In this document: piece after piece, positions 22,302-40,520 of the stretch | How positions within the stretch are numbered: the stretch's first letter is position 1 | How the letters are laid out: each line of letters starts with the position of its first letter | Source: Salvelinus alpinus | Taxonomy: Eukaryota; Chordata; Actinopteri; Salmoniformes; Salmonidae | NCBI RefSeq assembly: GCF_045679555.1 | Contig: NC_092094.1 | Coordinates: 37,607,430-37,671,429, forward strand | DNA: 64,000 bases | Direction: 5' to 3' | Translations under genes and position numbers: made by a program | Notes under the pieces: model-generated | Told to the model about the DNA's origin: nothing | Seen by the model: only the letters and a program-made list of their open reading frames with translations | Database searches by the model: none

Positions 22302-22540
22302 TTAATTGTAAATTAAGTTGAACCTGCAAAAAAAATAAAAGGTTGTACAAACTAATCTAAAAAGAATGCACGTCTGTCCATCTTCAAGCTGAATTAATTG
22401 AATTTTGTCTTATGAATTACAGTATTTCATATTATGGTGAATATACAGGAGTACCTTACCTGCTCACAAGCTGTGGGAGACTGGATATGATTGGCCAGTA
22501 GCCTGGTGCATTGTCATACAGCTCAAACAGAGGGTCACCA
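22302..22540 (-). CDS. Possible last two exons of an unidentified gene
   Basis: On the - strand, 22540-22460 reads GDPLFELYDNAPGYWPIISS then LPQLVS and ends at a good donor (AG|GTAAGG). After a 136-bp gap a good acceptor (TTTTTTTTGCAG) leads to 22323-22302, which closes the frame as RFNLIYN and stop. AATAAA on the - strand near 22025 would end the transcript. Upstream the exon is cut at about 22541 by a Tc1 fragment and an LTR element, so this may be a truncated gene. I do not recognise the protein. Confidence 0.3.
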
Positions 22541-22677
22541 GCTTAAGCTGTCATCAAGGCAAAAGGTGGTTACAATGAAGAATCTCAAATATAACATATA
22601 TTTTGATTTGTTTAACACTTTTTTGGTTACTACATGATTCCATATGTGTTGTTTCATAGTTTTGATGTCTTCACTAT
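22541..22677 (+). mobile_element. Tc1/mariner 3' fragment
   Basis: AGCTGTCATCAAGGCAAAAG through TTTTGATGTCTTCACTAT matches the 3' part of the element at 11886-12795 (12577-12715). It is interrupted by the LTR starting at 22678. Confidence 0.85.
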
Positions 22678-24815
22678 TGTCACGATCGTCGTCCTCCTCA
22701 TCTGAGGAGGAGTAGTAAGAAGGATCGGAGGACCAAAATGCAGCGTGATGATTATCCATTTTAATTAGAAAACTTGAAAACAAAGAACAAAACAATAAAC
22801 GGACAAACGAACGAAAACGCAACAGTCCCGTATGGTGACATACAAAAAGACACAGAAACAGGAACAATCACCCACAACCCACAATACAAAACAGGCTACC
22901 TAAATATGGTTCCCAATCAGAGACAACGACTAACACCTGCCTCTGATTGAGAACCATATCAGGCCAAACACATAGAAATATAACCATAGAACAAAACATA
23001 GAAAAACAACATAGAATGCCCACCCCAACTCACGCCCTGACCAAACTAAAATAAAGACATAAAAAAGGAACTAAGGTCAGAACGTGACAGTACCCCCCCC
23101 CCCCCCCCCCAAAGGTGCGGACTCCGGCCGCAAAACCTGAACCTATAGGGGAGGGTCTGGGTGGGCATTTACCGCGGTGGCGGCTCTGGAGCGGGACGAG
23201 GACCCCACTCCACCATAGTCTCGGCCCACTTCTGTGATACCTTAGGAGCGGAGACCCTCGTCACCGACCCTGGATTTGAGAAAAGGGCACCACTGGACTG
23301 AGGGGCATCTCCGGACAGGAGGGCGACTCTGGCAGCTCCGGACAGGAGGGCGACTCTGGCGGCTCCGGACAGGAGGGCGACTCTGGCGGCTCCGGACAGG
23401 AGGGCGACTCTGGCGGCTCCGGACAGGAGGGCGACTCTGGCGGCTCCGGACAGGAGGGCGACTCTGGCGGCTCCGGACAGGAGGGCGACTCTGGCGGCTC
23501 CGGACAGGAGGGCGACTCTGGCGGCTCCGGACAGGAGGGCGACTCTGGCGGCTCCGGACAGGAGGGCGACTCTGGCGGCTCCGGACAGGAGGGCGACTCT
23601 GGCGGCTCCGGACAGGAGGGCGACTCTGGCGGCTCCGGACAGGAGGGCGACTCTGGCGGCTCCTGACTGGCGGGCGGCTCAGGCGGCTCGACTGACGGGC
23701 GGCTCAGGCGGCTCCTGACTGACGGGCGGCTCAGGCGGCTCCTGACTGACGGGCGGCTCAGGCGGCTCCTGACTGACGGGCGGCTCAGGCGGCTCCTGAC
23801 TGACGGGCGGCTCAGGACAGACGGGCGGCTCAGGCGGCTCAGGACAGACGGGCGGCTCAGGCGGCTCAGGACAGACGGGCGGCTCAGGACAGACGGGCGG
23901 CTCAGGACAGACGGGCGGCTCAGGCGGCTCAGGACAGACGGGCGGCTCAGGACAGACGGGCGGCTCAGGCGGCTCAGGAAAGGAGGGCGACTCTGGCAGC
24001 TCCGGACTGGAGGGAGACTCTGGCAGCTCCAGACTGGAGGGAGACTCTCGCAGATCCGGACTGGCGGGCGGCTCTGGCGGCTCCTGACTGGCGGGCGGCT
24101 CAGGCGGCTCAACTGACGGGCGGCTCAGGCGGCTCCTGACTGACGGGCGGCTCAGGCGGCTCCTGACTGACGGGCGGCTCAGACGGGCAGCTCAGGCGGC
24201 TCAGGACAGACGGGCGACTCAGGCGGCTCAGGACAGACGGGCGGCTCAGGCGGCTCAGGACTGACGGGCGGCTCAGGCGGCTCCTGACTGGCGGGCGGCT
24301 CAGGACAGACGGGCAGCTCAGGCGGCTCAGGACAGACGGGCGACTCAGGCGGCTCAGGACAGACGGGCGGCTCAGGCGGCTCAGGACAGACGGGCGGCTC
24401 AGGCGGCTCAGGACAGACGGGCGACTCAGGCGGCTCAGGACAGACGGGCGGCTCAGGACAGACGGAGATCTAGTGCATACTACGTGCACCTCTCCCTTAG
24501 GCTCAATGCCCACATTCGCCCGGCACGAGCGGAGCGCAGGCATAGGACGCACTGCACCCTCCCAGCGCCCCGGAGACACAGCACGCAGAGCCGGCGCAGG
24601 ATACCCTGGGCCGAAACTGTGTACCGGAGACCAGACACGCTGAGCCGGCACAACACGCCCTGGCTGGATGCCCACTCTCGCATGGCACTTGCGGGGGGCT
24701 GGCCTATAGCGCACCGGGCTATGGGCGCGTACTGGCGACACCGTGTGCTTAACCGCATAACACAGTGCCTGACCAGTACAACGCTGCTTACGATAAGCAC
24801 GAGGAGTGGGCTCAG
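22678..24815 (-). mobile_element. Second minisatellite-bearing LTR retroelement, 5' truncated
   Basis: The 3' LTR is 22678-23089 (TGTCACG...GTGACA), preceded on the - strand by a run of about 18 G and then an interior homologous to that of the 1121-4037 element (GGTGCGGACTCCGGCCGC, GAACCTATAGGGGAGGGTCT). The interior becomes a large minisatellite and stops near 24812, without a 5' LTR. The reading frames at 23261-24112 and 24109-24741 (-) are repeats of PEPPESPSC and RPSVLSRLS type. No polymerase genes are visible. Confidence 0.8.
23310..24470. repeat. 27-bp minisatellite block in LTR element
   Basis: About 13 near-identical units GGCGGCTCCGGACAGGAGGG plus CGACTCT (23320-23665), then mixed units built on CTCCTGACTGACGGGCGGCT and CAGGACAGACGGGCGGCT in 18- and 27-bp spacing. 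The unit lengths keep all frames open. Confidence 0.92.
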
Positions 24816-25145
24816 AATTTCTGCCTCATCAGGGTCATCAATATTAGATCCATGATGTCCAGTTTGGAGTTGGTGCTGTTGAAAGGTGTAAGGAAAGAAA
24901 TGTGCAAAGAATGCAAGAAAAGGTAGGCCAGTGTAAATTGTTGAGCCGGTGTCGTTCTTGAGAACGGTTTTGGTTAATAGTTCCTCAACTTTGTTACATT
25001 TGTTTATGACAGGTGGATTTGTTTGGAGGCCATTTTGTCATGTAGCTGAATCTTCCCACTTGATTTGAATTCCGCAGTTTGCATCTGGTCATCCTCATAT
25101 TTAGTAAAGTTACTGCTTTGCGGTAAACTGTCACCATGACGATCA
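24816..25145 (-). pseudogene. Possible Harbinger/ISL2EU-like transposase relic
   Basis: On the - strand, 24815-25010 reads (in order) KCNKVEELLTKTVLKNDTGS, TIYTGLPFLAFFAHFFPYTF and HHGSNIDDPDEAEIL. The YTGLPFLAFF block resembles the N-terminal part of DDE transposases of the PIF/ISL2EU type. A second frame at about 25002-25142 reads DRHGDSLPQSSNFTKYEDDQ. The frames do not join without a shift. It is truncated by the LTR element. Confidence 0.3.
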
Positions 25146-25199
25146 TCTGTACAAAATGTAAGAATGTTAACTACTTATTTTTTGCAAAATTGACCAATG

Positions 25200-27325
25200 C
25201 CACATACCCGTCATGTTGGGAACTTGTAAATACGACCTTCCTACTGGGAAAATACACATGAACGCCCCTCCTACTTGTAATTACGACTGGAAACTCGGGT
25301 ATGATTTCTGGAACCTGATCGATCCCACATGCTGAACTCTGATGTCATGTACCACTGAAAATGGCAGCGATTTCGGCTGTCAATGGTGAGAAGGTTTCTT
25401 GCTTTCCTTCCAAGCTCTGAGCACTTGAATGCTCAGTCGTTCCTCCGATCACTTCGACATGACACAACACTCAAACATAAAAAACAAGTTAGCTAAATAC
25501 AATGTGTCTCAAATCAATTAGGTAACGTTAGCTAGCTACATTTTCTAACCTGAATGCATGTTCTCATATCTACACAGACTAGCAGCTTGTTGTTGGCAAA
25601 GAAAGTAAACAGATAGGCGTGACTAACATTAATTGTAGCTGACCTACTAGTATGGTCAATGTGTTCAGAGTTGGATCGTGTTTACATAGCTAGAGCAGCT
25701 ATGTAAGTATATTATTTTATTACATGTTAGCCCCTTTCCCACTTGGCTAGCTAGTGTTAGCTGTAACGTTACACACATTACGTGTTTGAATTGATGACGT
25801 CCTGAACAGTAGTTGACTTTGCTTCTTTACATGGGCATCGTAGCCAAGATACTTTTCTGCAATAGGGTGCTCCTCTGTAGGTTTCCTGTCCACAAAGTGA
25901 AAAGAGCAATTGAGGGTAGTTTCTGGGATTTATTCAAATGTGTGGCTTTGAGCCAAATCTGAATGGATGCCTCGTCTTTTGACGTGGGTGCAGATCGTAT
26001 GGCAGTCCAGGGCGACCAAATGTCCCAGATTGTGCGGGACAGTCCTGCATTTTGGCTCTTTGTCCCGTGTCCTGCAACCAAACAATCATGTCTCGCATTT
26101 AATCAACGAATTCAAACACCTCAAATTTAGAAAAAAAATGTAGGTTTGCCCCATATTCCAGTCAGACATTCCAACCCGTCCCTTGATTCATGAAAATGTA
26201 TACAGTTGAAGTCGGAAGTTTACATACACTTAGGCTGGACCACTGCGCCACACGGGAGGGCTTTTTCCTTACATTATTGATGAGTTAACAGCTATCATAT
26301 AGTTCTTACAGAAATCATGTAAAATAATTATGCTGCTTAGAAAAAAATTAACTGATCACATATACATTAGAAAATACTATAATTTCATGACAGGCCTCTT
26401 TTTGGTAAAATACTATAATTTCATGATAGGCCTCTTTTTGGTAAAATACTATAATTTCATTCCAACCCTCCCTCTTCCCCACACACAAATGAGAGCACTT
26501 GTAAAATGCTCACGTTTATTGTCATTGCATACATGTTTTGTTTCATTGTGACTTTAGTCCAGTTCTGCCCATGTACAACACTGTCCTTGCAAAGCCATAG
26601 ACAATGATGCATTATAACCATGGATTTCTTTTGTTACAGAAGATGATTAATCAAAAAAAATGTAATACTTGGATGAGTCTGCAATCTTGACAAGCATTAT
26701 GTATATTTAAAAACATCTGATCATCAACATCCGATCAGTGCAAATTAATAAAAAATAAATACAACGCCAATTGAATGTAAAGTATCACTCCTAGCAAATC
26801 AGAGAAACACTCATATTTCAGTAATAAAGAAAACACTGATAAATACTAAGTCTAAATGAACACTGCTAAATCTAATACAATGATAATTCTTAGTGCAATT
26901 TCAATTATACGCCACCTTACATTTCCCTCTTCTAAGATTATAGTCTACAGGTGTTACTTATGATGCAGCCTCTGATACAGTTACTTTATACATTCCAAGG
27001 GTCATTGATGTATTGCAACCTTGTGAATTCTCACAACTTTGTAATATTGCACAGTATAGTATTATCAGTTCAAAAGGAAGATTGTCAAGACCTGGGCTGT
27101 TTTCCATGTAGATGTGTCCTCCACAGTCAAAGGAAGTGCACTGGTGTTTCTTCAGATTCTAATGGTTTTCCAGAAATTCCAAATTATCTGAGGAATATAG
27201 GATGTCTATCAAAATCATATGAGCCTGCTCAGATCATTGAGAAAGAGGGGGGGGGGGGGGTTATTGCACCCCCCTCCTACATCATCAGTCCACATCCATA
27301 CCTTCTGGAGTTTGTATAAGAAAGA
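25200..27325. other. Intergenic, mostly repeats of uncertain type
   Basis: It includes a common repeat with CAGGGCGACCAAATGTCCCAG near 26006-26036, a triplicated 42-bp motif near 26360-26460 (ATACTATAATTTCATGA...GGCCTCTTTTTGGTAAA) and a G-run at 27247-27260. ATGGCAGCGATTTCGGCTGT at 25361 is followed by a donor-like GTGAG but nothing continues it. No gene supported. Confidence 0.4.
26203..26237 (+). mobile_element. Sleeping Beauty-type terminal repeat fragment
   Basis: CAGTTGAAGTCGGAAGTTTA followed by CATACACTTAG, then unrelated sequence. Only the outer end remains. Confidence 0.8.
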
Positions 27326-27327
27326 TA

Positions 27328-28563
27328 CACTACATGACCAAAAGTATGTGGACACCTGCTCGTCGAACATCTCATTCCAAAATCATGGGCATTAATATGG
27401 AGTGCGTCCCCTATTTGCTGCTATAACAGCCTCCACTCTTCTGGGAAGGCTTTCCACTAGATGTTAGAACATTGCTGCAGGGACTTGCTTCCATTCAGCC
27501 ATCAGTGAGGTTGGGTACTGATGTTGGGCGATTAGGCCTGGCTCACAGTCTGCGTTCCAATTCATCCCAAAAGTGTTCGATGGGGTTGAGGTCAGAGCTC
27601 TGCTCAGGCCAGTCAAGTCAAGATCTCCCACACCGATCTCCACAAACCATTTCTGTATGGGCCTTGCTTTGTGCACAGGGGCATTGTCATGCTGAAACAG
27701 GGGGCCTTCCCCAAACTGTTGCCACAAAGTTGGAAGCACAGAATCATCTAGAATGTCATTGTATGCTGTAGCATTAAGATTTTCCTTCACTGGAACTAAG
27801 AGGCCTAGCCCGAACCATGAACAGCCCCAGACCATTATTCCTCCTTCACCAAACTTTACAGTTGACACTATGCATTGGGGTAGGTAGCGTTCTCCTGGCA
27901 TCCTCCAAACCCTGATTTGTCTGTCGGACTGCCAGATGGTGAAGCGTGATGCATCACTCCAGAGAACGCATTTCCACTGCTCCAGAGTCCAATGGTGGCG
28001 AGCTTTACACAACTCCAGCCGACGCTTGGTATTCCACATTGTGATCCTAGGCTTGTGTGCGTGCGGCTGCTTTGTCATGGAAACCTATTTCATGAAGCTC
28101 CCGAAGAACAGTTATTGTGCTGACGTTGCTTCCAGAGGCAGTTCGGAACTTGGTAGTGTGAGTTGCAACCGAGGACAGATGATTTTTACGTGCTATGCAC
28201 TTCAGCACTCGGCGGTCCTGTTCTGTGAGCTTGTGTGTCCTACCACTTCGCGGCTAAGTCGTTGTTGCTCCTAGACGTTTCCACTTCACAATTACATTGC
28301 GTACAGTTGACCTGGGCAGCTCTAGCGGGGCAGCTCTAGCAGGGCAGAAATTTGACGAACTGATTGCTGGAAAGGTGGCGGTGACGGTGCCACATTGAAA
28401 GTCACTGAGCTCTTCAGTAAGGCCAGTCTACTGCCAATGTTCGTCTATTGAGACTGCATGGCTGTGTCCTCTATTATATGCACCTGTCAGCAACGGGTCT
28501 GGCTGAAATAGCTGAATACACTAATTTGAAGGGGTGTCCACATACTTTTGTTTGTATATTGTG
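27328..28563 (-). mobile_element. Tc1/mariner element, minus orientation
   Basis: Ends CACTACATGACCAAAAGTAT and CATACTTTTGTTTGTATATT; TA flanks at 27326 and 28564. The transposase frame at 27464-28078 (-) holds [22 protein letters not shown] and a degenerate third block ([10 protein letters not shown] in place of PDLNPI), so it is a pseudogene. A deleted copy is at 53171-53763. Confidence 0.88.
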
Positions 28564-29836
28564 TATAATCCCAATATGGGATTTGGCCTGTCTCTGAAAC
28601 AAATGGAGGCATCGTAGAGTCCAAATGCTCTAGGGAGGCTCTTCATCTGTCTTGAAATCAAACGTTACTTTGCCTCTATCCACCACTAAAATCAATGGAA
28701 GGTCATAATGTTTATCTATAATAAATAATGTTAAACTAGTCAGAAGAAAAGAGAGATGTGGTAGCTAGAAAGTTATATGGATGGAAGAAAAAAGACAGAC
28801 AGACACGGGTTTAGTGACACTAGTACATCTCTCTTTCCTCTCTGTTTAGTGAGTCTACACATTGATCTTATCTAAACTCCAGCTGAAGTTGGGTCATCTA
28901 CCTCTTGTTCTAAATTTTACTAATGCACAGTATTTAACAATTTGTCTAAGTTACTCTTGTGCACAGGAGTGCACAAATGCACTGTTTCAAGGGAAATATA
29001 TGGATTGTGATTAAGAATAAATTGTGTTACAAATTGTGCAAAACAGCAATGTATGTATGGTGTCTTCATTGTTTTTTCAAATGGGAAGTCTATCAAATAT
29101 TTCCTAGACCTCTCACATTAAAACATACAGAAGAGAACACTATTTCTGTAATCTTATGAATATCATTTTGAAATACAAATATAGTATTTGCACAATAATA
29201 TAATTTTCATAACAAATAGGCTATTTGGGAAATAAATCAGCGCCACAAGCATAAACTCTCCCACACAGACTAAAGTGCTTACAAACTTGGGCCACTTTGG
29301 TATAATGCAACTTTGCATACTACCACTGGCATGATGGCAGAGAATAGTAGAACTTGCTGGTTGTACTCCAATTCTGTGCTAGGAATTTATCCTTGAAATA
29401 TCAACTGGTCGGTTGGTCTTTCATGAGTTGAAGTCCCTCAGTCAGGCACTCCAAATGTAGCCCAGTCCAGCTTTAGGAGAGAAGCCATTGCGTATGTCAG
29501 GATGTCCTGCGGATCAGCCTTTGAAGTGAAAACTGCCCGGGTCTGAATAATTCCAAATAAATTAACCTCTGGTTCTCTGAAAAGCCATATGGTGCTTCTG
29601 AAAAAAACTCCCCAGAGCTGACACTCTGGTGGATGGAAGGTGGGCCCACAGAGCTCTGAGTGACAGGAATCCCTCCTGCTCTGCTCACATTGGGTCAGGT
29701 GCGCTGGATCTAAGACGTGACGACTGGGGATGGAACACATCTGAGAGCCTTGAGGAATGTCTTGTTTTCTGGCCAAGAGTGGAAACACAAAAGAAATGTA
29801 AATATTTTCTATTCTCAGTACAAACTGAGCTGTCCA

Positions 29837-31190
29837 TCAGTAGTGGTGTGTGGGTAAAATCATTGGGGAAGCCAAGCCAGGGGAAAAAAACTGCCATATT
29901 ACAACCTATTGCGTTGTTTGCTCTATAACCTGTTAGGTCTATATTTCAGTGTGAAGGCATATGAACTAAGGCCGAGACAATAAGAAGACAGTGGCAGAAT
30001 AAACTTTTGTTTCATCACAAAACCGGAGAACAACATATGTCCGGTGAAGTCCACAAAACATATTGCATGTAACAAACAGTTACATGACCTACGGCACGGT
30101 CAAGCAAGGTAATGTTTGACATTTTCGGACTACTAAACAACTATTGATTTAGAACCACGAGTTACCGCAAGTGTCAAAGAAAACAGGCACTGCCTCCACT
30201 ATTCCAGCACAATTTCATCATCTAATCACCTATATTTAGTCTAATACATTGACAACTAAAATATACCAAAAACTATTTAGTCCAATCAACGTAAGCTAAA
30301 TATGATGTGGCTGTACACGGTCCTGCTTGCTGTCGGTCTGTCTGTCTGTAAGTGGAAAAAACATGTTGACTCACCCTAAACGGTCTATGACTTTGTCATA
30401 CACGCTTTTAGTTTTTGTTGTTCTAGGTTACTTGGCTAAAATGCTTGCTCACTAGCCTAACTTCCTTTCATGAGCAACGATGCGCCAGGCCAGCTAGTTA
30501 ACTACATATACATTAGCTAGCGACATGTTGAACTTCCATTCTCTCAGGCCAGGGGCTCAATTTATGCATTTATGGTTTGATCAGAATCACCGTTATAATC
30601 ATTGGCCAGTACAGAGAATTAAGTAAAACCACAAGCCCAAATCCCTATCTCCATCCATGGCTAATTTAGGAAAGGGACGATTTTAGCTAGCTAGCTACCG
30701 GAGGACAATGACACAATGAGTTGTAACAATTCAAGTTATGTCAATGTTGTTTGGCTTCATATGTGAATGGTGTGAAGCCAAATGCAAACTGGCTTCCCTT
30801 GACACTTTTTTTTGGTGCGCCAGGACCATTCACAGCTGAACTCAGGCAGTTTAGCGCAATGCTGATTGGCTATTATTTTATTTAAAGAATGATCAAGGGA
30901 GGCCAAATGCTCGCTGGCTTCCCTTGCATTCAATGCTACAGACGGCAACAATGGCATACTCTTTTTGATCAGACAGCATAGATGGGCTACACATACAGAG
31001 ACAGAGGGGCGCTGTTTCGGTTGCTTGGATGTTTCCTCCGGTAAGATACGTTCAGCCTCTTGCGAATTTAAGGACATTTATGAAACACAGAGAGACTAAA
31101 TAAATAATTTTTATGTTTTTTTCTTGGTCATTTTTTTGGGGGGGAAGCCTGGCTTCCCTTGGCATCCACGAATACACACCACTGCTGCCC
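29837..31190. mobile_element. hAT-like non-autonomous DNA element
   Basis: The left end CAGTAGTGGTGTGTGGGTAA and right end (- strand) CAGCAGTGGTGTGTATTCGT are similar inverted termini, each followed by a GGGAAGCCA motif. No transposase is visible. The interior resembles sequence I recall as repeated in salmonids. Confidence 0.55.
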
Positions 31191-31237
31191 ATATAATCAT
31201 TAAACTACGCACAAAGAACCCGTTCTAGAAATGGCCT

Positions 31238-31800
31238 GTGGTTCAAAGTGTACCCAATTGTCATACTTGAGTAAAAGAAAATATATCTTAATAGAAAATG
31301 ACTCAAGTAAAAGTGAAAGTCACCCAGTAAAATAATTGAGTAAAAGTCTAAAAGTATTTGGTTTTAAATATACTTAAGTATCAAAAGTAACTGCAATTGC
31401 TAAAATATACATTAGTATCAAATGTAAATGCTATAAATCACTTAAACTCCTTATATTAAGCAAACCAGACAGCATGGCTTTCTTGTTTAAAAATGTCTGG
31501 ATAGCGAGGGGCACCCTCCAACACTTACATCATTTACAAACTAAGTATTTGTGTTTATCGAGTCTGCTAGATCAGAGGCAGTAGGGATGACCACGTGTTC
31601 TCTTGATAAGTGTGTGAATTGGGCCATTTTCCTGTTCTGCTAAGCATTCCAAATGTAGCGAGTACTTTTGGGTGTCAGGGAAAATGTATGAGAGTAAAAA
31701 GTCAATATTTTCTTAGGAATGTAGTGGAGTAAAAGTTGTCAAATATAAATAGTAAAGTACAGATACCCACAAAAAATGACTTACTGTACCTTTATTTTTC
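31238..31800 (-). repeat. Interspersed repeat, first copy
   Basis: It contains CCAATTGTCATACTTGAGTA, GTCACCCAGTAAAATAATTG and AGTAGTATCTGT-like motifs shared in opposite orientation with 42248-42715. It abuts the 3' end of hsf4 and may supply its polyadenylation signal. Confidence 0.75.
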
Positions 31801-31834
31801 AGGACTAGCCTGTGTCAGCTGATCTGTCAAGCCG

Positions 31835-38070
<6,236 letters not shown>

Positions 38071-39064
38071 GGCTGCGCTTCAGTTGGATGAACAAACTGT
38101 TATTAAGAATGTGTATGAGAGAGTGTGTACGTGCACAGGTCCTACTCCATCTCTGAGCTGCTTTGCTGCTGACTCTCTGGACCAGTCATACGGCCATATC
38201 AGGCTCTGTCATCCCTACAGGCCAGCGTCAGCACAAACCTGCCCCTGCAGCGTCACCATAGCCCTCCAACACAAAAGACCCCACTGGGGAACAATACAGG
38301 CCATCACAAAGCCTAAAATAATACCACACTGTCATACCAAACAATACGATACAGCACAGGAGCGCTGGTGAGTACGTGTGTGTATGTCCAGATATAAACA
38401 CTCCTATAAGAACAACTTTTCAGGACCAGTTCCAAGAGGAGAGTTGTTGTCTCAAAGACCGCACATTCATAAATTCATAAAAGCCATGATACACCGACCT
38501 ACACTCACAGACTCATCTTCATAGCTCAAGGACAAACACATAAATATCATATAACATGTAACCCTTAGAAAGAGTACATCGTACAGTATGTGGTTTGTAA
38601 GATTTTTGTATCAACAACCACTGGTTTTGTGTCACAATTTTTCGAGAAAATTGTTTGTGAAGTTGTTTGAGTGTCATTGAAAAATCTGATAAAATAAATG
38701 TCAAATCCTGGTCAGAAATAAATTAGTTCCTATTTGTGACCATGCAATTAGAATTATTGTTTGCATCCCTGGAGAATGCTACTTTTATGTATCTTGATCT
38801 GTGGTTAGTCACATGACAAAATACACTGAACAAAAATATAAACGCAACATGTAAAATGTTGGTCCCATGCTTTAAGAACTGAAATAAAAGATCCCAGAAA
38901 GCTTATTTCTCTCAAATGTTGTGCACAAATTTGTTAACATCTCTATTGGTGATCATTTCATCCACCTGACAGATGTGGCATATCAAGAAGCTGATTAAAC
39001 AGCATAATCATTACACAGGTGCACCTTGTGCTGGTGACAATAGTCCACTCTAAAATGTGAAGTT

Positions 39065-40010
39065 TTGTCACACAACACAATGCCACAGATGTCTCATGTT
39101 TTGAGGGAGCGTGCAATTGGCATGCTGACTGCAGGAATGTCCACCGGAGCTATTGCCAGAGAATTTTATGTTCCTTTTTCTACCATTAGCTGCCTCCAAC
39201 TTAATTTTAGAGAAGTTGGCAGTACATCCAACCAGCATCACAACCGCAGACCACATGTAACCACGCCAGCCCAGGACCTCCACATTTGGCTTCTTCACCT
39301 GCGAGATCGTTGGAGACCAGCCACCTGGACAGCTGATGAAACCGTGGATTTGCACAACCAAATAATTTCTGTACAAACTGTCAGAAACTGTCTCAGGAAA
39401 GCTCATCTGCACACTCGTCATCCTCACCAAGGTCTTGACCTGACTGTAGTTCGGCATGGTAACCAACTTCAGTGGGCAAATGCTCACCTTCAATGAATCA
39501 CGGTATGGCATCGTGTGGTCGAGTGGTTTGCTGATGTCAACGTTGTGAACAGAGCCCCATGGTGGCGATGGGGTTATGCTATGGGCAGGCATAAGCTACG
39601 GACAACGAACACAATTGCATTTTATCGATGACAATTTCAAAGCACAGAGATACCATGACGAGATCCTGAGGCCCATTGTTCCGGCCATCCATCCGCCGCA
39701 ATAGCCATGTTTCAGCATGATAATGCACAATCCCATGTCGCAAGGATCTATACAGAATTCCTGGAAGTTGACAATGTCCCAGTTCTTCGATGGCCTGCAT
39801 ACTCACCAGACATGTCAATCCAGAGCATCCCAAACATGCTCAATAGATGACGTGTACGACAGCGTGTTCCAGTTCCCGCCAATATCCAGCAACTTCACAG
39901 AGCCATTGAAGAGGAGTGGGACAACATTCCACAGGCCACAATCAACAGCCTGATCAACTTTTTGCGAAGGAGATGTGTAGCTCTGCATGAGGCAAATGGT
40001 GGTCACACCA
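39065..40010 (+). pseudogene. Tc1 transposase pseudogene
   Basis: The helix-turn-helix N-terminus ([20 protein letters not shown]) is intact in frame to 39496. The catalytic part continues only with frameshifts and stops (for example before 39717). Confidence 0.8.
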
Positions 40011-40164
40011 GATACCGACTGATTTTCTGTTCCACATCCCTACCTTTTTTTTAAGGTATCTGTGACCAAGAGATGCATATCTGTATTCTCTGTAATGTGA
40101 AATCCGTAGATTAGCGCCTAATGATTTCGTTTCAGTAGACCAATTTCCTTATATGAACTGGAAC

Positions 40165-40468
40165 TGTCACGTCTACTCCTACTCCTCCCCTCCAGCATTC
40201 GACGTTGCAGGTATACTAACCACCGGTCCTGGGATTCATCATTACGCACACCTGGCATCAATCATTACACACACCTGCACGTCATCATGATACTCACCTG
40301 GACTCCATCACCTTCCTGATTACCTCCCCTATATCTGTCACTTCCTTTGGTTCTTTCCTCAGTCACTATTGTTCCTGTGTTTATGCGTAGATGCTACTGT
40401 TATGGTGTCTTGTTTGTTGTTTTATTAAACATTTCACCTGCTTCTCGACTCTCAGCGTCTTTGTTACA
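40165..40468 (+). mobile_element. Solo LTR (short subfamily), TSD GTAAC
   Basis: A 304-bp TGTCACGTC...TTTGTTACA unit, flanked by GGAAC (40160-40164) and GTAAC (40469-40473), one mismatch. Tc1 copy 1 keeps the empty site GAACTGTAACTCAG at about 4697-4709. It resembles the solo LTR at 750-1034 (shared TCACCTGGACTCCATCAC and TTATTAAA motifs). Confidence 0.85.
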
Positions 40469-40520
40469 GTAACTCAGTAAAATCTTTGAAGTTGTTTATT
40501 TTATATTTTTGTTCAGTGTA

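Larger units (their letters stand above)
38824..40518 (+). mobile_element. Tc1/mariner element, copy 2, with solo LTR
   Basis: Ends CACTGAACAAAAATATAAAC and ATATTTTTGTTCAGTG with TA on both sides; same family as 405-4751. The transposase begins at 39065 ([20 protein letters not shown]) and is open for 143 codons, then breaks into frames with stops (HDEILRPIVPAIHPP, then PCFSMIMHNPMSQGS in the second block). A solo LTR sits at 40165-40468. Confidence 0.9.

Noticed and set aside
23320..24470. CRISPR-like regular repeat array
   Set aside because: Units are directly adjacent with no unique spacers, in a vertebrate LTR element; this is a minisatellite.
25361..25386. ATG exon MAAISAVNG with donor-like GTGAG
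   Set aside because: No downstream exon and no supporting conservation visible; too short.
29438..29788. 116-codon minus-strand frame ending LLKLDWATFGVPD
   Set aside because: No recognisable domain; alternative frames look equally plausible and splice sites are unconvincing. Could be a decayed gene but cannot be supported.
30302..30347. Signal-peptide-like first exon (MMWLYTVLLAVGLSV) with a perfect donor GTAAGT
   Set aside because: It lies within the hAT-like element 29837-31190, in sequence I believe is repeated across salmonid genomes, and no downstream exon follows.
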